A stretch of DNA of 64,000 nt, from assembly GCA_024811115.1 (NCBI GenBank), contig JAKOGH010000685.1, forward strand, positions 62,001 through 126,000, given 5' to 3'. Positions within the stretch are counted from its first letter, which is position 1. Each line of letters begins with the position of its first letter. Origin of the DNA: Terana coerulea. Taxonomy: Eukaryota > Basidiomycota > Agaricomycetes > Polyporales > Phanerochaetaceae. The notes under the pieces are model-generated. The model saw only the letters and a list, made by a program, of their open reading frames with translations, was not told the DNA's origin and made no database searches. A program made the position numbers and the translations under genes. This document shows, one piece after another, positions 26,131-38,754 of the stretch.

Positions 26131-27531
26131 ATGAGAGTTCACTTCCATGATGCGTCCGACGATAGTGATACCAATAGCGAACTTAGCGCACAGGATGTCG
26201 CAGAAGCTGAGCCAGACTGTTCTCTCGATCTCGGTACACAGGCCCTCCCCGCTGGTGGTCAAAACAAGGGGACTTCGTCTGTACCAGGCTTACCACAAGA
26301 GGTCATTGACCACATCATTGACCACATCGATGAATCCGACGCAGAAACGTTGGCCAGCTGTACGCTGACATGCCGGGCATGGCTGCATCGCAGCTCCGTT
26401 TACTTGTTCAACCACGCCGTACCCATCGGCCTCGGGCGCGACACGGCCGACGAAACTTTGCGGGAGAGAGTGTCGGAACTGCTGGAAGAAGCCATGCGAT
26501 CTCCTCGACTCACATTCTACATTCGGCACCTGCAGACCCCTCCTCCGACGAATGTGGCACGGGGCGTGCATGACATCTTCGAGGCCCTGCCAAACCTTCG
26601 CTCGCTTACTTTGCTCGGCTACGTTTTCGTCAAAGGATCATGGTGCTTCTTGGCGTCAGGGGACAAGCCAGATCCCACACCTCGTCCACGGTACAACATC
26701 GACGTGCTGCGCCTGAAAGGTTTCCCACTTGATGCGCTCCAAGCATGTCTGCGACTTTTTGATCGGGTCGGAAGGCTGGACGTGGACCATACGAGACATA
26801 CTGCTTTTTGGATCGCAGAGACTCCGGCCGAAGATACCGCGCTTGCAAAATCTCTGGTTGACATTCCGCACATCGACTTCGTCTGGCCATCAGCCGAAGA
26901 TATCCATACTATTGGTACAGTTATCAAACCACACACTCTCACGAGGCTGGACGCCAGCTTTTCAATGGACACTCCAGGTGGGGTCACCCGTAACTTCAGT
27001 GGGTTTTTGAAAGAGCAGGGTCAAGACCTACGCGCTGTCAATATCAACTGTGCTGGTACAATCTCAAGTAAGTCCGGCCATTGGGACATCCGAGTGCTTT
27101 GTATTAAACGGTGTTTCCCACAGCCACCGGAGACGTTTCGTTCAGAGGATTGAAATCATGCACATCTTTGCAATCCATTCAATTGGATCTGGCGGTATCT
27201 AGTGTAAGTCAATCTGCACCGCTAGACTGTAAACCTGCGCAAGGCTAACCTTTGGTTGAAGTATGACTGCTGGCAGTACGTCGTGGATGGAATCATAATG
27301 AATATACCACTATCGGTGACCCACGTGCATATATCCTGGTTCTCTTGGGGTGTCAACCAGCGGTTCACCGTTGACCAAGCCACGACTATACTGGATGCTC
27401 TAACACGCCACAAGTCATTGAAGGAGGTGGTGCTCTACATCGAGGAGGAGGATGCTTTCAGCTTTGAGGAGCAGGTGAAGGCGAGAATATCAAGGATGCT
27501 CGGGGAGGTGTTGAGTGTAAAGAGCGCATAG
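26131..27531 (+). CDS. F-box domain protein, tandem copy 1
   Basis: Exons 26131-27067, 27124-27203 and 27262-27531 splice in frame to 428 residues. After an acidic N terminus, residues about 50-90 are an F-box (GLPQEVIDHIIDHIDESDAE followed by LASCTLTCRAWLHRSSVYLF), the basidiomycete subtype. The remainder is typical of this family, with ALPNLRSLTLLG and a C-terminal block beginning DCWQYVVDGII. It probably recruits an unknown substrate to an SCF ligase. A related gene in the same orientation follows after 346 bp, indicating tandem duplication. Confidence 0.85.
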
Positions 27532-27877
27532 CAAATTTGATCAGCTTACTGCGTTATATTAAAGATCATGCCTCAGGCCTCAACGCCAACGTCGAGCACA
27601 CTCTATCCGCGGTAAATATATGCAGTAGCAGGCTCTGCACCTGCCAGCCACGTCTCCCGAGAGGTGATTGGGGTCTCTTCCTCAGTACGCGCTAATAAGG
27701 GTCGGAAATGTCAATCAAGTTTGATTGGCGGTTCAGACCCCTCCGAGTCAAGCTTCGAGGCTCCGGTGCATCCCTTGCGTGTCTCCATCGCTTTTGACTC
27801 GACGGGTAAAGGTGCGTCTCGAACTATTCCCTCCACTGAGAGATAACTAACAGCTCAATACTAGGCCTGAAGGAAGT
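27532..27877. other. short intergenic between F-box copies
   Basis: About 350 bp between the tandem F-box genes. It must contain the promoter of the second copy; nothing else was recognised. Confidence 0.5.
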
Positions 27878-29356
27878 ATGAGGAGGCATACGAAATCCCT
27901 CTCGGGATTCGTTCAACAACTCTTCCAGCGCAGCACATGCGATGCTGGACACTCTACGCCGGACCGTTCTCTCGAGCTCGAGGGCCGGCCTCCTTCCTCC
28001 TCAGCAGCGTCCATAGTGGACATATTTCCGCAGGAAATCATCCACCATATCATTGACCAAATTGATAAATACGACAGGGCGACTTTGGCCAGCTGTACGC
28101 TGACGTGTCGGACCTAGCTACCTCACAGTTCCAGCGCTCTGTTCAGGAACCTTATTCCCGCCAAATGCAAGGGAAGGCAAGGACGACGCCCGTAACTATC
28201 TTTCGCTGGAGGAAATGCCAGCATTATTGGCACATGCCATGGATTCCCCTCGACTCGACTCGTACATCCGCCACTTGGCCGTCCTGCTTCCACCAGACGG
28301 TTTTCGGAGCGACGTGCATGTCATTCTCGCAACCCTACCGAACCTCCGCTCACTCAGACTATTAGGACGTAACATCTCCGAACGTGCGCTCACGTTGTGG
28401 GTCGAGTCGTTAGAGACCGAGTCGATCTCCGAATTTCGACCATCGCGTACCATCGCGTACCTTCGCCTGGTGGAATTCTCCCCTCTTGCAACCCAAGCCT
28501 GCTTGGAACTTTTCGGGAGTGTTGGCTTCCTGGAGCTCCATCCGCAGAAACCCTCCTTGTCCACCGACGTCAATGCACATGCTCAGGATAGTGTTCTGCT
28601 CACGATGCCTTCAGTAGCAGTCTCGTATGTCAAGTTTCGGACGCCTTCAGCACCGATCTTACGTGCCGTTGGCACATGTCTCCGGCCAAATGATCTCACC
28701 ATGCTTGACATCGTCTTCGATTACTTGATCGACCCAGTAGGGGCTGTTTCTGGCTTCAATGATTTCCTGAAGGACATGGGACAAAACCTTCGCACGCTTC
28801 GTGTCGATGTTCGCGGTATACAATCTAGTAGGTTGAGTATCACGCATCCGATTGCAGTTCCAGGCTAACTTGAAATCTCTTCACCTACAGATGTTGCAGC
28901 AGCCCATTGTAAGGGAATGAAATCGTGCGCTCATGTGCAAACTTTTCATCTATATCTGCCAGCATGCCTGAGGCAGGTGAGTGGACTACGCTATCAGCAG
29001 CCAGTTGTGTGCCGTACGAAGCTCATCCACATGTGTAGGAAGGTTGTTTGCGATACATCCTTGCCGGGATTATTCCCTACATCCCCTTGTCGGTGAAACA
29101 CACACAGATCCGAGTCGCCTTTCCCCGAAACGATCGCATACGGCCGCCCTCCGTTGATGACGTCGTGGTCGTACTGAATGCCCTAGCGCATCTCAAGCTT
29201 CTGGAGAGTGTGGTGCTCAATATCACAGCCCATGAGTCCCACAAGTGGGAAGAACAGCTGAAGGGGCTCAGAGTGTCGAAGGAGCGGGAGGTGTTGCTCA
29301 CAGTCAAGAACGTCTGCGGCCTTTTGCGCAATCGCCCAACGACACCTGATGCATGA
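27878..29356 (+). pseudogene. F-box domain protein, tandem copy 2, probably broken
   Basis: This paralog of the preceding gene shares FPQEIIHHIIDQIDKYDRA, LASCTLTCRT, LPNLRSLRLLG and the same two introns (after GIQS and after PACLRQ). The F-box tryptophan codon of the CRAWL motif is TAG here (in CGGACC-TAG-CTACCT), a nonsense change that is not a run-length difference. A one-base excess in an AAA run about 50 nt later also shifts the frame. Beyond these two lesions the frame is open and similar to copy 1 through to 29356. Either the gene died recently or the N-terminal half is expressed separately. Sequence error could explain the shift but less easily the stop. Confidence 0.65.
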
Positions 29357-29694
29357 AGACCCAAGAGCTAGTTGGTGAATCCGATGATTATGTTTAAAGA
29401 GTACATAGTAGATACCATGTTTGTGACGTGCATATTCAGCTTAAGTTAACCCCGGTAGATTCAACGTATACATGGCATCGGAGGTTGACGTTCAGGGACA
29501 ATATCCCCTTGCTTGACAAGGGTTCTGGGACCCCTTAATTGAAGCCGGTTGTCGTGTAACAAGCGCCCAGATTACATAAGTCCCTACCATTGGCCGTCGC
29601 TCTCTCCCGGGCCGCCCTCTGTCTCACTACGCCAATGCACTAATTTCACCCAGTTTGAACCAGTCCAAGCAGTCATACCTGATGGAGTAGCCTC
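29357..29694. other. intergenic
   Basis: About 0.34 kb with no recognisable feature. Confidence 0.5.
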
Positions 29695-29955
29695 ATGTAT
29701 GTCGCCCAAGTCTTGATGTTCATATCGCTTCTCTCAACGGGGCTTGCAGGGGCGGCCCTCGTAACGACCAGATCTCCATTCAGACACTTATCTCACATGT
29801 CTCCTGTTATTTTACACATCCCAAGCAAGGGCTCTGCGGCTATTCCTCTAGTTGAGATCTCATGCATAAGTGTCGGCGCTTTGGTGCTGTGGCTGTGCTT
29901 CACTGTCTTCACGCTTGTCAATCAACATTTCGGATTGATCTCCCTTGCAGCTTGA
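29695..29955 (+). CDS. small hypothetical membrane protein
   Basis: Open frame of 86 residues with a hydrophobic N terminus (VLMFISLLSTGLAGAALV, signal peptide or membrane helix) and a second hydrophobic stretch near the C terminus (VGALVLWLCFTVFTLV). No family was recognised and no intron is needed. Such a frame could be chance, or a fragment of a larger membrane protein. It lies just upstream of the four-helix-bundle gene in the same direction; nothing shows a functional link. Confidence 0.3.
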   Translation: MYVAQVLMFISLLSTGLAGAALVTTRSPFRHLSHMSPVILHIPSKGSAAIPLVEISCISVGALVLWLCFTVFTLVNQHFGLISLAA

Positions 29956-30072
29956 CTGTCCTTGAACATCACAGCGCATATGCATCGAGCAACCGTCGAC
30001 GACACTGCAGGCAACGAGCTCGGCTGAAAGGACGTCGACGACAGGTACCGCAGGAACAAACGAGCGAGAAGA

Positions 30073-33000
30073 ATGCCGCTCCGTTACATCCGGAAGAAAC
30101 TCACTGCTGAGAATGCTCTGAGTTTCGCAGTCGCGACGACCTCAGTCTCAGCCGAGCTGGCGGATTTGGTACAATGTCCGCCTGCTCGGGCTGCTGCAGG
30201 AATTCTACTCATCATATTCAAGACCATACAGGTATGCCCCACATACCTCACGATCGTTGATCCTCGATGCTAACTGAAAGCCCTACAGGACATTCAGTCG
30301 CACAAAGCTGAATGTTATCGTCTGGCGAGAAGATGCTTGTCTTTGCTGACGGATGTAAGAGATGCTATGGAGGGGCGATGGGAGAGTGCGAGCGAGGCTT
30401 TGCTGAGGAACATCACCAAATTCGAGAAGTGCGCTCCACGCTATTCTATCTCTTGCAGGACAACCTAACCAGCTTATAGAACTCTGCAAGCTCTGTGTGA
30501 CGAACTGAAGAATGAAGCGGAAGGGAAATGGCACGACAAGCTCCTCCGGAAGAGCAGCATTGAGCGCGCACTTGTGGAATACAACCTGCAGGTTGAGGAC
30601 ACGGCACGCAGCTTTCAGGTATGCGCCAATCCGGTTCACTTGTAACAGCGCACGCTTCGCTAGTCGCAAGTTGTAATGGGGAATCTTGCTCCACAGATTG
30701 CAACGCTCATACACATCCACCACGCAATTGGCGATCCACATGTTAGCAACAAGAAGACGAAGGCAATCGAAGATTCAACACCTGAGGCGACCCCAGCACC
30801 ACCGTATACCCCAACCCGTCGACGCCGTTTTCTCACAAACTCTTCTTCGGCTGCCGAAGATGCTACCGAAGCGGACCTGTGCCACTCTCCAACCCGTACC
30901 TGCACGTCATCGTTTTCCGAGGTGGATGCAACCTCGCGATCCTCGACGCTGAGTAGCACGCGTTCCAGTTCCGACGGATCATTCGTGCTGGTATCAGAGT
31001 CTTCTGCTCTCAGCTCTTCTTCGGTGGACACCGACACCATTGCCATCGTCTCACCAGCCACTTCCATATCACCGCAGACAAGTCTGGATTTGGATGCTGA
31101 AGAGGCTGAGCTGCTGTCTGAACTCGCCTCCCTTGAAGATCGCGGCTTCACGCGCTACCATCCCTCCTCTATTCCATTACATACTTCGAAGCCCTCAAGG
31201 ATCAAGAATGGCTGGTGGAAGGGAAGTAGAGAAGTCAATGTTGAAGGACGAAAAGTCGCCATGTTGAGTTATGACGGCGATCGGAGACGAGACGGATAGT
31301 GCCAGAGAGAGGAAGCTGAGGGCAGCGAGGAGGTGGCTGAAGGACGTGCAGATGTTGCAGAACCTGTAGTAAGTTCGTTATCTGAGCTCTAACTATGTCT
31401 GCGCTGTCTATCATGTAAGGCTTTGCTGACGAACTGGCGGTCGCATAGCCATCCCAATCTTCCGCAAATGATTGGGTACTCTGGCACAGACACGCCAACG
31501 CCATTCATCTTACTTGCGAACGGTAAGCTACTTTCTTGAACGCAGAAGCTTGAATGGCTTACCTTACTCGATGGTTAGTTCAAACACGCCTACCTCAGGC
31601 GTTGCTTCTATCATCCCTTAAGTCTTCAAGTTTATTGGAGTGCGTCAAGCTACTCGTTGGATTTGTACGCTTCCTTTTCCTTTATAGTTCTGATTGTGGA
31701 CTTACGTTTTGGTCTGTGTTAGTACAAGGAAACCCTGGATGCTTCGCTCTACCTTCAGCAGCAACTTGGGCTCACAAAATCGAAAACGCAGGATTACATC
31801 GAGCATGCGTCATTTCGTGTTTCTTCTGAATCTACTGCAAGGGTCGTGATGGGCTTGCCCTCCCCGGAAGCAGGAGTGGACAAATTGGAGAGTTGGCGTA
31901 ACTTTGGATTGGCGTGGAGTGTCAGGGATGTCTGGCTTCAGGTGCGTCGAGAGATGAACAAGAGGCCCGTGAATGTAAAAGACTGAAAATATTCTTACGT
32001 GGTCAGGTTCTTCCAAACAAGGGGTTATTGGGCAGGGGAAGGCTTGTCGACTTTTACAACGAAGGTAAAGACCTTCTCTTTTCTGTCGGTGGCTATCCTG
32101 CTCAATGTACGTATGTGATGCAGCGTCTGAGGACGACCAGCGCAAGCTATCGCATCTAACGGTGCTTGCCCGCGCTATCCTTCCCGGATCGGACGACGTC
32201 TCTGTCGCATCCTCGCAGATTGACAAAGTCGCAGCACTGGTAGCAGGGTGCTCGGATGAAGCAGGCGAGGACCTCGATGAAGAAGCGGAGCTTGAAGCCC
32301 TGCAGCAGTCATACTCATCCAATGCAGGGACCGTCAACGAGCCACTCACTCTGAGGCAGCTGAGGTCTCTCGCTATTGCGCACGAAAGCCATATCTCTAC
32401 CTGGTCGAACAACTTCGTGCCCCCGCACTTTTACAAGATTGGGGACATCGGATACATTCCTTGTTCTCTCTCTCAGGCTCTGGCGGAAGGAGAAGAGAAA
32501 GCGTACGGAGGTTTCAGCAAGTTCGTCCGACTTTGTAACCTCTTTGAGTTCGAGGACAGCTCAGAAGTCGGTTCTGAGGGGCCGGTGGACAACATCAACA
32601 TCGATCGCGACGTTCATGACTGGTGCGGCAAAGTAAAGAAAGCGTTGGACGCAATCGGTGACCTGGACATTTCGGAAGAATCCTCGGCAGTTTCTTCATC
32701 CTTCGACAACGGTCGATTTGAGAAAACTGAACCGCAGGGATTTGAAGTTCTCGATGGTGTTACGGGGTTAGTATATTGTTTTCCTCTGTTTGAAGGCAAT
32801 CTATCTGACGACGCTCGATGTTGGAAACACAGATGGCCAATTATTACGGCACCTCTACAGAGACTCAACGTGCAAGCCGTACATTCAGAGTGGTTTACCA
32901 ATGCAAACCGTGCCTGGGAGCTCCTCCTGCAAATTGCACCCGTCATAGCCCAGGAGTTTAATGTGAGGCCTGATCAATTGATGTTCGGTATGTCCATTCG

Positions 33001-33479
33001 TTACGCTAGGTTAGCGGAACGACAACGCTAAATGGCCATCAGTGACACGCACCGGGGTGGACTGCCGCTTCAACATCACAGATCTCCGGAATCCACCTAT
33101 GCTGCATCCAGTCCATTCCGTTCATCATCAGGCAGCATTCCATCACCAGGCCCATGGCTTTCACACCAGTCCTGCCTTCGGTCAACTTCATCACGCCCAT
33201 CTCCACGCTCACCAGGGACTCGGCGCGCAGCCCCGCCGCCACAAGTGTCATACCTCTTTACATCTGCCGAGGAGGGCTTCGAGCCTTACCTATCCGACAC
33301 GCCGGCGTACGTGCCACCTGCACCGCTACCGAGCGCGTCCGTCCGAAAGGGGCCAAAGCGAAACAAAGGCGAGCAAGGAGGTGAATAGAAGGACGGAGCC
33401 GACGAAGTGCGTTTGGGGCTACGAGGGGGCCTATGGGTTTATGAACTACGTGCAGCTGCACACGGAAGACTTTATCTAG
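30073..33479 (+). CDS. MLKL/HeLo-like four-helix-bundle protein with degenerate kinase-like region
   Basis: The N-terminal exons (30073-30231, 30289-30428, 30480-30618, then from 30697) encode about 160 residues of amphipathic helices (ENALSFAVATTSVSAELADL, AAAGILLIIFKTIQ). This resembles the N-terminal bundle of MLKL and fungal HeLo-type proteins, which in other proteins targets membranes and triggers cell death. A Ser/Thr-rich linker follows. Next is a kinase-like segment: GRKVAMLSYDG where VAIK is expected, RRWLKDVQMLQNLHPNLPQMIGYSG and PFILLAN. No HRD or DFG motif is visible, so it is probably a pseudokinase. The C-terminal half (LTLRQLRSLAIAHESHISTW, QALAEGEEKAYGG and onward) is not recognised. 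A one-base excess near 31296 breaks the frame. Exon limits in the 3' half are approximate. Confidence 0.6.
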
Positions 33480-34067
33480 CGTACTCTCATCTCACATCTT
33501 TGAGATAGTCATGGGCGTTGGAACGCTGAGCTCTGAGCGACGCTTCCTCTCAAGCGAATTGGTTGCAATGCCCGCGGTCCGGCGCCCAGCATCGGCATCG
33601 GCCTCTTGCCGGACGCCACAAAGACATGTCGCATGAGCAGATTCGCGGGCGCTCTATGGCCAGGAGTCGCGACACGCAACGGTGGTCCATCTCGCACCCT
33701 GTGTATTCCAGGTTCGTTGCGTCTACTTCCACTGCGTCTCGGCGCCCCGGGGCCACAACCTTAGAGCATGTATTTAATCAAGTCCGCTTTCGACAGACAG
33801 CTCTCAAGCTTACGCTAAGCTGGAACCGTATTCTGGGGGTGTGCGCGCTCCGTCCTGCGGCATCCGATGTGACCGAATGAGTGCGCGGTGCTGTTGCTGT
33901 TTCATATCTTTTGGGCTCTTACCAGCACGCAGCAGTGGGAATCTGGGCGGAGAGACGGAGAGCTCTCTTCCGAGATAGAGACCCTATTGGTGCTACTTAC
34001 CTCTCTTGCAGCTGCCATAGCCACCATCCTTCTCCAACTCAGGCAGGAAAACACGTTCGTTCTCAGC
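33480..34067. other. intergenic
   Basis: About 0.6 kb upstream of the first desaturase gene. Short open frames overlap the presumed start region, but none has independent support. Confidence 0.5.
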
Positions 34068-35523
34068 ATGCATGACATGCCTTCCTTCCACATCCCAAAG
34101 GATGAAGCATTCAACCTTCGCGCCTTCTCCCAAAGTCTGTCAAGTTCAAATTACAGGCTCAGCGAGGTCCAGGTCGATAGCTGAGGTACGGCGCGCCATC
34201 CCGCCACGGCTGTTCAAACACAACACATTTAACGGGATTATTCATCTTGCAAGAGACCTCGCAATGGTTACGGCTGCATCGTTCGTCGCGTGTCGTATTG
34301 ATATAGTCGTCCTGCACTTGCACTGTATCGCTGGAAACGCGATGGCAGAGACGTTACGCTTTAGTTTGTGGTGTGCGTAGTGATTCAAGTTTCGCAACCT
34401 GCATCGTGCACTTTTGACGAGTTCAATCTTTGCTGCAGCTGGTGGTTCCAAGGCCTCATTTTTTCCGGCTTGTGGATCCTTGGTCATGAGGTCCGGGCCT
34501 GGACGCTGTACGTTGTTCGAGCCGTGTGACTGACGGCTGTGGCAGTGCGGCCATGGCCTCCTGTTCAAGAGCCGGGCGGTCTGCAACGCCGTTGGATTTG
34601 TACGCCCCTCTAAGCTGAGATTTGCGCCGAGCGCTGACATCTGCTCTAGGTGATTCACACAGCGACCCTCGCTCCTTACTTCAGCTGGAGAATCACCCAC
34701 CGTCGTCACCATGTGCATCACGCTTCCATGGAGCTTGACGAGTCGTGGCTTCCCCGTACGCCGCGCGAAGAACTGGGTGTGCCTAACTTCAAGTTGAAGG
34801 CAGACAGTGCCAGACACCGGCCATTCGACGTGTGAGGAATATTTTGGGGATACACCTGCCTACACGCTGGTCAAGCTGATCTTACGTCAGCTCATGGGGT
34901 TCCAAGCTTACATGGGCGAGTCCACATTTGTATGTCCCGTCGTGCGTGAACTTCCTAATCGCTTTCCTTCTCAGTATTCAACATGTCTGGCAGAAGAGCT
35001 CTGCGTGGGTGGACGAGCCATTTCAACCGTAGGTCTCGGCGCATGTTCTCCTTCTGTGTAAACATCACTAATGCTGGTACACCAGCGTACTCGTCGCTTT
35101 TCGGCGATAGTCAGCGCATATTCGTTTTGGCGTCAGACGTGGGGGTCCTTGCAATGCTCTTACTTCTGCACAGAGCAGGCAGAGCCTTCGGGATTTGGTG
35201 GTTGGTCAAGTACCACGGCATACCCTGGATACTGCTCTGCCACTGGATAACAGTGATCACATACCTCCAGCACATGGATCCCATGCTGCCTCACTACCGC
35301 AAAGGCGGCTGGACGTACGCTGGTGGCGCCGCCGCCACCGTCGATCGAAACGTGCTTGGGCCCGTAGGCGAGCTCTTCTTCCACGGACTGGCGCGCTACC
35401 ATGTTGTGCATCACTTTTTCCCGAGACTGCCGTTCTGTAAGTGACTCGTCTTTCCATCACCGTCGCTGCTTTTCACAACTACGGTGTCCAGATCACGCTC
35501 CTGAGATGTTGGCATGGACATAG
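34068..35523 (+). CDS. delta-12 fatty acid desaturase-like protein, copy 1, probably defective
   Basis: Integral membrane di-iron desaturases of this family introduce the delta-12 double bond (oleate to linoleate) or related modifications. All three histidine boxes are visible across spliced exons: HECGH, THRRHHVHH and HVVHH. Other family segments are EYFGDTPAYT, WILGHE, LPHYRKGGWTYAGGAAATVDR and FPRLPF. Two defects stand out. One extra base before EYFGDTP, in a non-homopolymer context near 34834, gives a premature stop. The last exon ends at 35523 shortly after the third box (FYHAPEMLAWT), whereas copy 2 continues for about 50 residues. The N-terminal exon and start are uncertain. It may be a pseudogene or a diverged enzyme. 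Confidence 0.7.
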
Positions 35524-35634
35524 AACGACGGACTCTTCTCAATAATCAAACACATACAAAGTGGTGTGTACACGAATGCACGCGCCAAGCAGTCATAGAC
35601 ACGCGACAGCGAATATCCCACCCGTCGGCTGCAT

Positions 35635-37840
35635 CTACTGACCTGTGAACTCATGCGGAGCGGCTTCGATGGCTTCATATCTAAGAAATCGTCAGGGTCT
35701 TGGATCTGAGGCAGGAAGATGAACAAGCCTACAGCGCGGCGATTTCTGTTGCGTACACCTCCAAGGTCTGGGGACGAATGACGGTGCCCTTGCCTGCGCG
35801 CGGCAGCGGCTTGCGGGGGTCCGCGACGAGGATCATCTCCTTCGACAAGTGCGCATGCTTCGGCGCCACGAGGTTCGACTCCTGGACGAGCGGCCTGTCC
35901 AGGATGCGCCTTCAGAGACCACAAAATTTAAGAAGAAATAACGGGACGCACCAGAGCTTGTTCCGGAACGCCTCGAGAGAGGACGCGTCGTGCGGGTTCA
36001 CGCCCAGCGCCGGATTAGGCTCGATGAGCACGCCGCAGTGGTCCTTCCCGCGGCCAAACATCACGGCGCCCGCCACCATAGGACTCGAAACCAAGATTCC
36101 CTCCTGTGGAATCGGCACGACGTTGAGGCCTGGGTTGACATGAGTTTAAGCTGTTCGATCTGTGGCCTGCTGTGGCTCACTGTTGCTGAGAACGATGACG
36201 TCGTCCTTCCGTCCGACGCTACGGGAAGACCATTAACAAGTCCATGCACCGTGAAGCTATAAACATCGGCTCACATTCTCCATAAACCCGTCTTGGTAGG
36301 ATGCGGTACGAAAAGATCGTGCGTGGCGTAGCCCTTCGCGTCGGGCAAGTTCTCAACGCTCGGCCGATGACTCTCACACGTCTACACACACCATATGAGC
36401 ATGCGCAACGTGCAGGATCTAGCGGGCGCTCGTACCAAGCACTGCAACTCGAACGTCCCGTCGCCCTGCGGCGCCCACCTGCAGTCCATGCTCTTCGGGA
36501 ACGCCAGCCACTCCCAGTCCGCGCTCGTTTTGACACCTGCATCGAGGCCCTGCGAGTCGTCTGCGTCGAACAGCGTGGTGTGCACGCCGTACTCGGTGCC
36601 GCCGTAGAGCGCGTACAGCTTCACCCCCGCCGCGACCAGCTTGTCGCCGTTCTTCGTCGACAGCGGGCCGCCCGCAAACACCTAGCGCCGCGTCAGCACG
36701 CGGTGCACGCATACACCGGCATCGGGCGCACCAAGATCTGCAGGGACTTGAGGATGTCGATGCTCTCCTGGGATTGCGCCCACGCCTACGCAGGCGCCGT
36801 CAGTGTCGCACGGGGTACGCGGCGGGCCCAGCCGTACCTCCAGATATGCAGGGACGATGGCGATGGCGGTGCTCTGCGTGGCTTTGCACGCCTGGATCAC
36901 GTTCTCCGGGCTCGCGACGGGCGGCGGCGCCGGGGCCCTTGGCGCGTAGAGCCCGACGGGCTGACCGCTAACCAGTGGCGCGCACAGCTGCATGTAGACC
37001 CCGGTGGTGTGGAACGCGAACAGCGGCATGGACGCCCATCGCACACCGCGGTCGCGCGCGTCCGACAATATAGCTGGAAGCATTTGGTGCATGGTCAACA
37101 CCACCTTCAAGAACGCTCGGAATTCAATAGAAGCACGCACAGCTACTGCACCACTGCAACAGCTGGACCTGCCGCAGCAGGATTGGCTTGGGGAAGCCGG
37201 TGGAACCAGAGGAGTGAAGGTAGAGGACGGGGTCCTCCAGTGAGTGCGGCTTGTCGCTGTCCGGGAACAGTTTGTCAGGCGCGCTTGTGCCGTTTGCCCC
37301 AAACTGGGGGAACACGGTGCTGAGCGCCGGAAGGCTGCTCACGTCGAGGGCGACGTGCTTCGCGTCGAAGTGGGCCTTGAGCGCGGCGAGGACGGGCGCG
37401 AACGCGTCCTGGGAAACGATCCGCACGCAGGCCGTCTTCTCGAGGAGGTTGATCAGGGCCGGGACCGAGTTTTTGGGAGACATCGGGAAGGGCTGGGGGC
37501 ACGTCAGCCTGCGCCCACGGTCCCAGCGGGCGAGAGGACGTACGGTGAAACCAGCTCTGACGAGGCCGACGATGGCGGCATGGTACAGATGCTGTCGCAG
37601 TGGATGATCAGCGCGACCAATTCGCCGTGCTTGCGCCCGCCGTCCGGACAGAAGGCGTACGCGGCGCGGTGCGTGGCGTGTGCAAACTCGAGGAATGAGA
37701 CAGGCGTCGCGTCCGTCCCAACTTCGGGGTGCGAGCAGTGCCCAGGGGCGGCCCGGGTTGTGCGCAGCATGGAAGTCGACGAAGCCGGGGATGACAGAGG
37801 TCGTTCCATCGAGCGCAGGGGCGGCAGGACGTCCAGACAT
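35635..37840 (-). CDS. stand-alone adenylate-forming enzyme (copy A)
   Basis: Such enzymes activate a carboxylic acid as acyl-AMP, using the fold shared by acyl-CoA ligases and NRPS adenylation domains. The core motifs are intact: SSGSTGFPKP (phosphate loop, A3), YGGTEYGVHT (A5-like), KDDVIVLS and the C-terminal PRAGKGTVIR with the catalytic lysine (A10). The protein ends soon after, at AAPHEFTGQ. No carrier or reductase domain follows, unlike the fungal A-T-R enzymes it resembles. Two one-base corrections are needed in the N-terminal exon, at the G-run 37726-37729 and near 37588. It lies between a desaturase (convergent, 111 bp) and an MFS transporter. The substrate is unknown; a fatty or aryl acid is plausible. 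Confidence 0.82.
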
Positions 37841-38754
37841 ATTGGACTAGACGTTGTTCACTACTGTGGTAGCAGTGAGAGTTAGTCCAGCTTTCGAAGC
37901 ACGCGCCAGTCTTATACGCAGTACGTCTTCTGCCCTCAGAAGACCCGAACATTCTGAACGGGAGCTACCAGGACACCGTATGCGAGGCTGCGAGGAGTAC
38001 GGACGGACCAGTCGGCGTTCCTGTGTCTGGAAACGATGGGCGGTGGCAAACGGCTCGCGGGCATGGTGTCGAGCACAGTGGGCGGCTGCCCGCAGTCCAC
38101 CTCTTCCACCCTCTCGGAGGCATCTATCAGCTTCGCGATGTGAAGTCCAATCTTGCGCGCGGGGCGGAATCCGAGTTGGGAGGCTGCGTTGGTGAGATAT
38201 CGCATAAACTAGGGTGCTTACGTCGCTCCCCTCAATGATGTTTTATCGCCCAGGTAGCCATCACATCGTCGGTGTGGTGGAACTCTACAGCTACATAAGA
38301 AGAAGGAGCTGTCAACCCAGATGAAGCGCCCGTCGCGGCGACTCGCCAGCGGCCCGGCCCTCCGCCCCGTTGCATTCCTCCGGTCGGAGTCTCGATGCAT
38401 TTCCGGGATAGCATAGAGATGATTCGTACTACTTTGGATGCCAAACCTAAGTTGCATACATCATATGCACCGCCGGCGGACCTTTGGTTCACCTGGAAGC
38501 ATATTCGAACGTTGAACTCTCTCCTGGATGTTGCTTTGGCGTCTTCGTGAATCCGTTCACGGGAGCAGCTTGCGCTCAGGCTGCATGGCTGCATCGCCTC
38601 AGTGATGCCTTTGACCTGGGGGAGCCAAGTTCAGGAATTGGGACTCTCATGGACAGCGCACCGAGACAATGAACATCCAATCACTCGCACTAACAATACA
38701 TTCCGCGTTCTACGATGGAAGCCCCAAGCCCCACTGACTCATGAAGACAGCAAA
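37841..38754. other. intergenic
   Basis: About 0.9 kb between the adenylation gene start and the MFS gene stop, both leftward. It should hold the promoter of copy A. No clear TATA box, coding gene or repeat was recognised. Confidence 0.5.
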
